Shown here: positions 49,501 through 60,000 of the stretch, in pieces | Layout of the letters: each line of letters opens with the position of its first letter | Numbering within the stretch: position 1 is the first letter of the stretch | Position numbers and translations under genes: made by a program | Notes under the pieces: generated by a model | Told to the model about the DNA's origin: nothing | Databases searched by the model: none | What the model saw: only the letters and a program-made list of their open reading frames with translations | Source of the DNA: Brachyhypopomus gauderio | Lineage: Eukaryota; Chordata; Actinopteri; Gymnotiformes; Hypopomidae | Reading direction: 5' to 3' | Assembly: GCF_052324685.1 (NCBI RefSeq) | Contig: NC_135221.1 | Span: 23,841,092-23,905,091, forward strand | DNA: 64,000 nucleotides

Positions 49501-52500
49501 AATAATATAGTTATAGTTAAAAAAGTGCAAAAAGCAAATTACCTAAAAATAACGTATAGCTTTATATGAAATAAATATTTATAGTACTACAAGCAACATT
49601 TTGTGTGCTTTTACTGGCGTCTGTCTCGCATGGTGTTCACAAGTTCGCCAAGCACCCCGAGGAAAGCCTGGTTGAAGGAAACACTTTCCGCCAACTCCGC
49701 TCGCCTCGTCAGTGGAAGGGGAATCTTGAACGTAAAAAATAACAAATATTAAACACAAGCATTCCCGTGAAAGCAACAACGATATAGCGTAACTGCACAA
49801 ACTGTGCAGCACGTCATCGCTGCGCATGCTTTGTTTATGGCTACAGCTAACTAGCAACTAGCAAGGCTAAGAGCTAGCTATTGTACAGTAGTGACTGTGG
49901 TGGTAACATTAACTACAAACACAGCTCTAAATTCCTGCGTTTACAATAGATGCGTTCATATTACGTTCATATTACATCTTTTACGAGCCTAGTAGTAAAA
50001 CTGAAATCACAATACACTCACCACTCTCCGTGGCCTCCAGCACCGACATTGCCGTGTCTGTCCAGCACGTTTTCTTTTCCGTTACTGGCTGGCCGGTATA
50101 TGACATCCATTTGCTGGAACCATTTCCAGTCTTTGCGGTTTGCTCCGCTGCGTCCGTTAAGGTCCTTCACCGCCCGGTAATCGCGTTAAGCTTTTTTAGC
50201 TTGGGCCGACCGGCACTGCTGAGCGGACCGCTGGTAGCCATGAGTGGCCATTAGCGCAGAAACCTCGCTAAAAACCTTTACATTTCTAGTGGCCCCGTCC
50301 AGTTCGCCCTGGATTTTTTGATCGCTGATTATTAACAGAAAGGTTTGTACCTCGGCGTTTGAACAGACTTTGCTCCTTGGGTTTTAAAAATGGCTGAGGA
50401 GTCCATAGCATAGCGGAGGAGTCGCTCTCCTGACGCAACCTGTGACGACACTCCCTGGCCAATCAGTGTCATGCTGTTCCTCCACGTCACAGAACTGTAC
50501 CGCTTCGGAACGGTTAGAACCTCGAGCGAGTCGGTACGAAAATAGTACCCGAAGGGGCCGGCTAACTGGGAACTGGTACTAATGGAAACACTCACAAACC
50601 GTCGCGAATCGAACCGTACCGCGCCAAGCAGGCCCTAGTGGAAATGCGCCATAAGTGGACTGGACGACGCGAGTGAAAAGTGAAGCCTCCGTGTGTCAGC
50701 TGCCCTCTAGTGGCTGGCTGCAGTACAACTTTTAACCCCGCCCATTCCCATGTAAGTGTACGGGCCGGACGAGAAACTTTGAATTTTTATTACACATAAA
50801 ATACGTTTTTTGAGCAATTATATTTTGTCAATTCTATAACACCCCATTGCGTTAGTATCTCTCCCAGTGTTTTTCTCTACGATAAACAGATTTTATAGAA
50901 GTTATTAAGTGTTTACATTATTCTCATGTAAACAATTTTGCGCGGAAACCCAATGGCCAATTATCGACATCAGCAAAAATGATCGCGGTTAAAAAAATTA
51001 TCGTACGATAAGTCGATAATGTAATTATCGCGACAGGCCTAACCACAGGACAACAAAAAAGGAACTACTGATGCAGTATAAGATACCAATGTGTCTACAT
51101 CTAATCTTAGGAGAGAACTACAGTCACAGTGAAGAAAACTCTACTCTAAGATCAGCATAAAACCCCACACAGGTTTGCAGGGGAAGATAGGACATAGTTC
51201 CTTAATGCAGGAATGTTCTTTGGTCAGATGGAACATAAATGAAGTTGCTAAACCATAAGATTAATTTACATTTTCAGTTGGAATCAGTGCCAAATATGGA
51301 CAACAAGAGTGGTAAGACTTTTAATCCAAACAACACAATCCCAACTATGAAGCATGGGGGTGGCAACAGGATGTTTCACCATTTTGCTGGAAAGGGGACT
51401 GGTGCTATTCAGGAAACAGATCATGACAAAGCATTATGTAGAAATCCTGAAGCAACATCTTGTGACTTTAGCCAGAACGTTCAATCTTGGTCAACATCAG
51501 ATCTTGATCCTAAACAGTCAGTGTTTTGACAAAACAGCCTGAAGTATTGGAGTAGTCCTGACCGATAAATTGTATTTTCATTGTCCACTGTGATACGAAC
51601 AATAACACATCGCAAAAGAGACAATGAAGAAAATATTAAGCCCAACTAGCCATGGGTTATTGTCCTGGTTCTGTTTCGTTTTCATGACCATTGCAATCTT
51701 ATGTTGGCTTTCATTTTTTCTTGATAGTGCACTTTTATGTTAGTTTTTATTTGTTTCATTAAACTCTTACAGCTGAAGACTCACATTTGCTTCCTCTTTT
51801 TTCCCTTCCCATGTATTGCCCACAAATATTTTAAAGGGGACAGGAGAAATTAAGCTTCACCTTTTACTTAAACATTTTTTATTGTCTTATTGAAATATAA
51901 ATAACCTTTTTAATTTCTTGGGTATTCATGTGCAATTTGCTTAATAAAAGTATCTGAAATAATTTATTTCTTTATTCAGTGAGCATTTTAACAGAGCCCC
52001 TGTTATAGCAGAAAGACATGGGAACTGTATAGCTAATATGCACTCTTAAACGTTCATATGTTGAACATTGTTATTGCATATTCTCTTCATTTCTTGTAGG
52101 CCTATACTGGAGTGGTCATCTGAACCTTGAACAAGCAGACTCAATCATTTACATCAGTACTGCAAGAAGGACTGGAGGAAACATTTTGGCAAAGCGTTGT
52201 GATACGTTTATGAAAGACAACCCTATGCATCTGATTTAGGATCAGCAATTAAAAAGGCAATGCCACCAAATATGAAATATATGTGAATTTCTGACACACT
52301 GAAATTACGATAGAAAATAAAACTTTCCAATAAAAATTTCCCATCTATGATTCTGAAAATGCAGTTCAGAAAATTAAAAAAGAAATTACAAACCCAAGTT
52401 TTCAGGAAACATATGGTAGTATTAATGTCTTTAGCTTAGGTCTATAAATGTCAGGCCTCAAATAATAAAAAATATATACAATGAACGAATAAAGTTCAAT

Positions 52501-53391
52501 GATGCGATAGAGCCAAGTACACATTAAAAGTTATCATAGCATATCATAGCATCATTATCAGAGCATTATCAGAACTAATGACCACCTTCACTTAGGCTGA
52601 CTGAGTGAAACCGAAAGTCCACTAAAGATCTTGTGCATGGTGTTCAGGTGTAGAAAAGTCTACAGCTGCACTCTTAGGACCCAACACTGCAGACAATGTG
52701 GACCTATAATTCCATGTTATTAAAGATTATTTAGGTCTGCAATTTTCATGGGAGAATAATCAACTACGAAGTTGATGTACTCACCTGTTGGTGTGGTCAC
52801 TACACATTCTGTATATGGGATCTGATTTAATCCTTCTTCAACTACAAGTCTAATCTATAAACAAATTAAAAGTAGTTTGGATTAGTGTCGTTACAATTCT
52901 TATGCAAAATACTGGTACATTGGGAGCTAAGTTTAAATACATAAATTTTTCAGTAATGTTGAGGTAAATCATGAAAGCCAGTATTAGGTAGTTGGTTTCT
53001 TAGTTAACTACAAATGTCATGATGCACACTCAGCTCAAGCTTACCAGTCTATCAGCACAGAACACAAACTCCCCTCTACTAGTCGTCCTGTAGGGAAACG
53101 TTACAAAGCCAATTATCACAACATGTTTAAACAACATTTATAATTTCATATATTTTAGACAGCTCACTTGTCCCTTATAATAGTCTGTAGTTCTCGGACT
53201 TGGTCATTGAGGGGTATGAGTCTCAACTGCGGCCCAAACTGGACCTGGACCTCGCCGGGTAGTCCGGCCTCACACGCCTTCTCCTGGGACTCACTGTCCG
53301 AATTATCACCACTTACAAATCGGACCTGCTTCATAATGGCATTGTCAGAATTACTGCTGGTATGGGCGACCTGTTGGTTATGGCAAGGCAT
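37531..53391 (-). CDS. uprt: UPRT, uracil phosphoribosyltransferase homolog, complete, 7 coding exons
   Basis: Coding exons in gene order: 53391-53168, 53087-53045, 52854-52785, 39195-39133, 39035-38874, 37825-37727, 37637-37531. All junctions are GT-AG and in phase. The total is 768 nt, giving 255 aa. The start MPCHNQQV is supported by an in-frame TAA just upstream. Recognisable blocks are [79 protein letters not shown], and the ending [10 protein letters not shown]. The family fold is a phosphoribosyltransferase (uracil plus PRPP to UMP in microbes); animal homologs are thought to have lost or reduced this activity. Oddities: IMTSG (Thr132) where relatives have IMRSG, and SSGSTV (188-193) where they have STGNTV. 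Intron 3 is about 13.6 kb and full of transposons. Confidence 0.95.
39570..40430 (+). mobile_element. Decayed LINE reverse transcriptase relic
   Basis: The translation shows [13 protein letters not shown] at 39618 and, after frameshifts, [14 protein letters not shown] near 39855, matching the DLANAFGSV and YxDD blocks of a fish LINE RT that is clearly not L2. Multiple stops are present. The clade is uncertain. It lies in uprt intron 3. Confidence 0.7.
40570..40765 (+). mobile_element. Tc1-like transposon 5' remnant
   Basis: GTTTACATACACCAAGTTGA and the later TTTAAGGGCCTTCC...AACCAGTGC blocks resemble the region between the left end and transposase start of fish Tc1 elements. It is diverged and has no open frame. 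Confidence 0.5.
40890..44164 (+). mobile_element. L2-clade LINE, 5'-truncated and broken
   Basis: The sequence starts at the end of the endonuclease domain (HTLDLVLS, then [10 protein letters not shown]) and continues through the linker and [54 protein letters not shown]. It ends in the C-terminal region, [16 protein letters not shown]. Breaks include an early in-frame stop, a frameshift/deletion near 41790, a stop near 41898 and a frameshift near 42205. The longest intact piece is 323 aa (42191-43162). The 3' UTR (43506-44164) has the L2-typical GGGAGTTTTTCCTCGCCACT and is separated from the coding part by a hAT insertion at 43186-43497. This is the most complete LINE in the window, but it is inactive. 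Confidence 0.9.
43186..43497 (+). mobile_element. Small non-autonomous hAT element, copy 1 (312 bp)
   Basis: Starts CAGGGGTACTCAAATAG and ends ATTTGAGTATGGGGG. It is flanked by a perfect 8-bp duplication GTGTAGGG (43178-43185 and 43498-43505). It contains a G-run near 43290, an A-run near 43435 and CGCGGGCC. It sits inside the L2 3' UTR. A related copy lies at 61967-62269. Confidence 0.9.
44165..45014. repeat. Inverted repeat pair A, 201-bp arms
   Basis: The arms 44165-44365 and 44814-45014 are reverse complements with only a few mismatches. They contain GATCGTTTCGGACAAAACAC and CGCTCGCGAAAGTATAAAC. The 448-bp spacer is a different interspersed repeat. Confidence 0.92.
44366..44785 (+). repeat. 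Interspersed repeat in the spacer of pair A
   Basis: Opens with CATTTACATTTAGGGCATTT and AGCAGACGCTCTTATCCAGA, one of the commonest dispersed motifs in teleost genomes, and ends with CTTCAGTCTACGCTTGAAGA and TTCCACCATCTTGGAGCCAG. It has no coding capacity. The family name is not certain. Confidence 0.7.
45670..45761. repeat. Perfect 33-bp hairpin
   Basis: The arms 45670-45702 and 45729-45761 are exact reverse complements with a 26-base loop. Confidence 0.95.
45770..46015 (+). mobile_element. tRNA-derived SINE
   Basis: GGGTCGTGGGTTTGATTCCC holds a B-box-like RNA polymerase III motif. CTTGAGCAAGGCACCTAACC and GGGCAGTGGGCAG-type sequence (minus) follow, as in fish tRNA SINEs. It ends near GATGGGTAAAAAGTGGAGGA. 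The A box is weak. Confidence 0.7.
46530..46620 (-). repeat. Fragment of a fish DNA transposon end
   Basis: The minus strand reads TAGGGTGACCAGATGTCCTC and then a CCCGGACATGTCC stretch, a terminus I recognise from dispersed fish repeats. Only this end is present. Confidence 0.5.
47994..48385 (-). mobile_element. L1-clade LINE ORF2 C-terminal fragment
   Basis: The minus-strand translation has [20 protein letters not shown], the C-terminal zinc-knuckle region of L1-type ORF2, followed by about 95 residues and a stop at 47994. The 5' part is missing, as in typical truncated L1 insertions. AT-rich sequence to about 47700 may be its 3' UTR. Confidence 0.75.
48434..49115. mobile_element. Non-autonomous DNA transposon with TTCACACCGAAAGCGA ends
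   Basis: TTCACACCGAAAGCGA at 48438-48453 is matched by its reverse complement at 49098-49113. The interior is short and non-coding. No clear target duplication was found, so the superfamily is open. Confidence 0.65.
49132..50651. mobile_element. PIF/Harbinger derivative, 1520 bp
   Basis: The terminal inverted repeats are identical over 39 bp (starting TGGCGCATTTCCACTAGGGC) and flanked by a perfect TAA duplication (49129-49131 and 50652-50654). The element carries only the Myb/SANT-like gene remnant and no nuclease, so it depends on another copy for movement. The flanks join cleanly across the insertion into CGTATATAAGTGGAC. Confidence 0.93.
50030..50325 (-). pseudogene. Harbinger Myb/SANT-like protein remnant
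   Basis: The minus-strand frame reads [20 protein letters not shown], then a stop after QAKKA, then [14 protein letters not shown] and [20 protein letters not shown]. This matches the DNA-binding partner protein that PIF/Harbinger elements carry beside the nuclease. At least one in-frame stop makes it non-functional. Confidence 0.75.
50655..51045. repeat. Older repeat sequence flanking the Harbinger element
   Basis: Ends with TAATTATCGCGACAGGCCTA, a dispersed fish transposon terminus that I recognise. GCTGCCCTCTAGTGGCTGGC near 50700 is another common motif. Ends are not defined. Confidence 0.5.
51090..51545 (+). pseudogene. Tc1-like transposase remnant
   Basis: Frame pieces [20 protein letters not shown] and, one frame over, [19 protein letters not shown] match the middle of fish Tc1 transposases. 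The frameshift between them and the missing catalytic DDE context show it is dead. It lies in uprt intron 3. Confidence 0.7.
51546..52784. other. uprt intron 3, unique AT-rich part
   Basis: No element or exon recognised. Confidence 0.45.
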
Positions 53392-54049
<658 letters not shown>

Positions 54050-57000
54050 ATGGCGCCGCTCCTGCTACCCTCGCACTGCGGGCTCCGCGTCCACAGGCGG
54101 ACACTAGTGCGTCTGCTCCAGCGCCCCGGCGCTCCTCCTGTGTGGAGCCGCAATAATACTACTGAACCCGGAGGAATTAAAAGGAAACAACGCGGCGCTG
54201 CTCAGGTACGCTGCGGCTGAGGTGTCGGCCTGCTCAGGTGGAGCCGGGCTGGAGGAGCCGGGCTGGGGTAGCCGGGCTGGAGGAGCCGGGCTGGGGTAGC
54301 CGGGCTGGGGGAGCCGGGCTGCGGTAGCCGGGCTGCGGTAGCCGGGCTGGGGTAGCCGGGCTGGAGGAGCCGGGCTAGGCTAGGCTAGCTGACGGGGCTA
54401 CATGGCTAGGTTAGCTGTAGGTGAAGTAGACCCAGACTCCGGGTATATTCCTGGTCCTCTCCACCGTGAGGTCGGTCCGGTCCGGTCCGGTCCGGTCGTC
54501 TTCAGGCGGTACCGTGAGGACACGCCGCGTGTGAAGCGGCTCGGCGGCCCTGAGGCGACGCTCCTCCGCCGCTACAGTTCAGTTAGCTTGAGTGCTAGCG
54601 CGTTAGCTCGAGCGTTTTGGTGTGAGGTGTTTGTAGCGAACTCGCTAACTCACTTCACTGACTCCACTAACTAACTCCACTATAACTTCACTAACTCGCT
54701 CACTAACTTGACCAACTTCACTATAACTCCACTAACTAACTCCACTATAACTCCACTAACTAACTTCACTATAACTCCACTAACTAACTTCACTATAACT
54801 CCACTAACTTCACTATAACTCCACTAACTCCACTATAACTTCACTAACTCGTTCACTAACTTGACCAACTTCACTATAACTCCACTAACTAACTTCACTA
54901 TAACTCCACTAACTAACTTCACTATAACTCCACTAACTAACTTCACTATAACTCCACTAACTAACTCCACTATAACTTCACTAACTTGCTCACTAACTTG
55001 ACCAACTTCACTATAACTCCACTAACTTCACTATAACTCCACTAACTAACTTCACTATAACTCCACTAACTAACTTCACTATAACTCCACTAACTAACTT
55101 CACTATAACTCCACTAACTAACTTCACTAACTTCACTATACCTCCACTATCTCATTTTAAGTGTATAATTAAAATTACACTATTGTGAGAATTCAGGTTG
55201 TCAGAGCCGTAGAGCGGTGGTTAGTGTTTGAGGATGTCACTTTCTGGTGTGTCTTCACTAATGTTCATCATGACAGGTGAAGGTGGATGGGCTGAACTCG
55301 TCCTTCATGTCTCGGTGTTCTGGCACATTCGACAGGTATTAGATTTGTTAGGGTTAAAACACGAAGGCACAGTATTCGGGTTACCCAGGAACATTATTAG
55401 CATTAACATTATTATCTCTGGACGTCCCGTTGGAATTCAAGACGTGTACAACGTGTTTCAGGAGTGTTTTAATTCTGAAGTAAAATATATCGACATATAT
55501 CAAAGTTATAGTGCATCAGATGTATGTTGCCTTTGCATATAGAAAAAAATTCATCTTTTATTTTAGATGTGATTCACTGTTCAACTCATTAATATGGAAG
55601 ACCATTTATTACACTTGGAAGAAAAAAGGTTAATCTCAATTATCTCGTACTGTCTCGTAATAATGTGGCACTACTTGGTATCATACTGTCTCGTTATGGA
55701 CTTAATATCCTGTTATGACATACTATCTCGTAATACTGTCATTATTATGAGATACTAAGTCATTATTATGAGATATTAAGTTATGATGAGATACTAAGGC
55801 TTTCATGGATTCACATGAGGAAGTGGTGGTTGTTACATTTAGGCTTAATCTGCTTTTCAGAGAATATGAAGTCCTAGCCAATCATATCATTGTTACGTTG
55901 TCACATGATGACAGCTGTCAAAGCAAATGTTTGTCAGGTTTTGCAACTTGTGCAGAGAGATAAGGTTGAAAAAGCAATCCCTCCCTCCTCGCACCATTAT
56001 TTAGCCAAAAAGCATGATGGCTGTTAACAGCTGAGTAACAAGTGGCATGTCTGTGTTTCATAAGCAATATAAATTGTCAAACAGTTTAGAACTTTGGCAA
56101 CACTGAGATATCCAAGAATATAACCAGTAGTTTTAGACATTGTGTACCTTTTGAAATTACCTCTTTTCGAAGCCTTGATATTGAGAGTGGGTTTTTCCAT
56201 ATTTATAACCATTTCAAAATTTGTCAGTTGTTTGTGGGTAGTTGTCCACAAACATACCAAACTGAATTCTTTAGCATGCATTGGCATGATGGGTCCTTTT
56301 TATTTAGTCTGCACTAGCCAAATTTTATACTTGCATACATGATCTCCATTTATAAAATTCAACTAATAATAATAATAATATTAAAATATTGTATTTATAA
56401 TTTACATTTCAAAATGAAAGTGGAAATTTTATTTATTTCAAAGAGATGGTTACCTAAAGAAACAAGAATTTTAGTTTAAAGTCATGTCAGTGTTATGGCA
56501 AAAGTGTATTTGAAGTTAAGTTAACTAGTAGGTTATCCAATTAACCTTTTTTCAGTGGTCATTGTTAACAGGCAAAGGTTTTGTGCTTAAAATAAATATA
56601 GCTAGCATTATTGGTAGTTTGTCGTTCCTGAATGTAAGAAGGAAAAAAAGAAACAGATATCCAAAGATAAATGGCTGTCTACAAATGCATTAAGTTAGGG
56701 GTTAATTTTAAGACAAATTACTTGAACTTTTAGAATCTCTGTAACAATTAGTAAGTGAGTAACAACTGTGGCCAAGACCTTCTGATGATTAAAAAAAATC
56801 AGTAATGAGTTCTTACACAAAAAAGGTCTGACAAGCCAATGACCTCATAGGTGACCTCAGAATCAGAACTAGTCCATTTATCTGTAGAAACAGTGATTAA
56901 CTGCTTTTGAAGTACAAGCACAGATAATTCCCACTGGAGGTATACATGTTTTATACATGTTTTATCTTCCACTGTTCAGAAGAGATGGAACAGACCAAGA

Positions 57001-60000
57001 GAAAGAGGAATGAATGAGCTGCCCAGCCATTCAGCCCAGGCTACAGGGCCTGCATGGTGGTCTCCCATGAAATGCTTTTGTCCGGCTGTATTGTTTGTGT
57101 AAGGTAGAGAGGATGAGTAGTCGTGTGAAAGCACAGTAATGTTTTGTGATCTGGAGAGGCGGTTTGTGATATTTACCTAGTCCATGTCTGCTTCAGTATA
57201 ACTTAAAGACATGCAGTCCAATGGGGAATATAACCAGCCAGCAGTTTTACTTTCTTCAGTAGGATAATGACCTGAAACACTTCAAAGTTGGGCGAGGACT
57301 TTCTGGTGAGGAATAAATGTGAAGGTCTTCTCAAACTAATGACCTGACTGTGTGGTTTCTAGAACACATTACCGTAGAAATGCTAAGAGACAAACTGGGC
57401 AGGAGATTAAATCCCCTATTTCTCTGGGAAAGCTATGCAGACATTTAAGGAAGATGACCTGGTGAAGCCTGTAGAACTGGCCTTAAACATTTATATACTT
57501 AGTTTATTTGTTTGTTGTTATTCAAATCTAAGTAATTGAATGAGTAAATATTAGTAATTTGGTATTCTAAAGCGTCTTTGTTTTCTGAATCCATGTTGTG
57601 TTAACTCACACAGGCGTTTGAGGCAGGGGAATGCCATATGCAGAATAATCCACAGTGTTGGAAAATTTTCAATGATCAAATTTTGAAGAAAAATGTTTAG
57701 TGCAAAATACCTATAAAGAAAATGACATGTAGGAGGCACAGTAAGTGTGATGCAGACTCTATAGACCAGTTACTGGGTATATTACATTCTCTACACATTT
57801 TCACACACTTTATGCATGCAGAGCAGAATGCAGGATTAAAGGATTATTTTAGTGTTTTTTTCCATGTAAGGACAGTTGTTGAATTCAGTCATGTAACAAT
57901 TTCATGAAACCTTCAGTCACATCTGTAAGTCTGTATACATCAGTATTTGTTTTAATAAGGGATTAGGTCTAGTTCATCTTTTCCAGAAGGAAGAATGTGT
58001 GGTAATGAATTATGTTACTAGTCTACTGTCATTCAATTCAAAGCAGACACAGTTGTGCTGAATCACACATGGATACCACAGAACCTCAGGGGAAGGGTAA
58101 TTGATGTGAATAGAATAGCTTTATGCCTTTTGAAAGTTATATAAAAGTATACAAAAACAAATCACTACACACTGTCCTTTGGCCTCTATTTTAGTGTAAT
58201 TTGAGCTAATATATATATTTTAATTATTTTCTAATTATAGAAAAAACATATCTGCCCATATGCTATGGGTGTTGTAGATGGGTAGACATGTTGAAATATT
58301 CCTTTTATACAGTGTAAGTACATTAATGCACACGCTTATGGTTGCCTGATTAGCTAATCATGTAAGGCCAGTGTTATTGGTTTTATCATTATGGGAATGG
58401 ATATTTAGATACTCAGTTGGAATGACTAATTTGCATACACTGAAATGGCATTTGAAGATGATGACACATTCGTGAAGCTGTTAATAAGCTTCTTTTGTGG
58501 AGTCCTGGATTTAGATACAGCTAGGGTTTTGTCTCAAATGCATTAATACTTTAGGATTCTAATTTAGTTTTTGTAGTTGTAATGTTTTGATTTCAAATGG
58601 AAAACCCTGTACATGTTCCCATCCTCTGGCCCAGTTAGCTGTGGAACGTTGCAGAGAGGAGACGTCGGATCCAGCCATGCCCGTCTTGGATATGAGACTT
58701 TAACTTAAAAACCAAAAAATAAATATTGATGCATATTGTGACTTGCATCTCACAATGCATATCGTAAAGTATTCAGCAGTACTCAGACCAAGTGCCATAA
58801 GGTGATTGAAAAAGATAATCTGGCTACATACCCACGTTTGAACTGTGCCTTGGGTAGTGCCAAACTGATCAGACCTGATCATACTATAGTCGGGAAGAAA
58901 AACACTTTGATACAAGTAGCAGGGTGTGCTTTTTTATTATTATTTTCTCTGTGTAAAAAAAGTGCTTCTCTGCATTTTTAAACAAACTCTTGCATATAAT
59001 AGAAAACCTGTAATAGAATAATTCTTGCATTAAATGCGGAGTGAAAGCAGCTGTAATCATGTGTGGACTACAGACAGTGGAACACACAACCATTCTCGCT
59101 GCACCGGCTTTCTGCTGCAGTGTTTTTTAGACCACATTCATTCCGCCTCTCTCTTCCTCTTCTGGCCCTTTCATTACAAACTTTATTTCCCCCCTTAGTT
59201 CCTGGGTCCAAATCCGACATCAGCATGTGCAGTGCGTGGAGGAGGACACCACACCAGTCGACACATTCTGGAGGCTGCAAAAGTAAGATTGACGTTTAAA
59301 GTTCTTGTACAACACCATCAACATGATGGTCATCCTGAAGTATCATGTCAGATTTTCCAGGAGGGAATGAAGGAGGTTTCTAAGGCCTGTGGGTTGTAAA
59401 CACGAGCGCGGCTGGTTTTGTAGAGTGAACTTGCGTCTCATTTTGAAATAACGCCCTACGCGTAGTCCTACGCCCTACGTCTGACGCATCAAAAATATCC
59501 CACACAAAATAAGTGTAAAACCCACCCTTCAGCAGCCTAAACTAGCCCAAACCCAAAGTAGTTGACGGGGGGTGGGGGGGTGTTTAAAATGGAGACAGAT
59601 TAAGTATTATATCGCGATCGATTCTTTGTGTTGACTTGTAACCCCCGTGGTGGCCCAACTCAAAAGTAGCCCAAAGAACCGCACCCCGCCACCCCAGAAT
59701 TTTTACCTGCGGCTGGATTTTCAAACAAGCCCAATTTGGCGTGAAAACCGCAAACCTGGCAACTATGGAAACAGGTGAAGACAATAACGACATGGGCGTG
59801 GCAGACATGGGGAAACCATAGAAACACACAACAAGGCGGGCTCAAGGAGCAGGGAACAACAGACATGAGGAACAGGGAAACCGGAGTGACAGCTAGGAGA
59901 GGGGGGCGTAGCCCTACGTGGCACAGTGTCACGTGTGTTGTTTGCATTTTTTGTTTACAATGTTTGCACATGGAAAATTGCAATATCATTTATTTAAATC

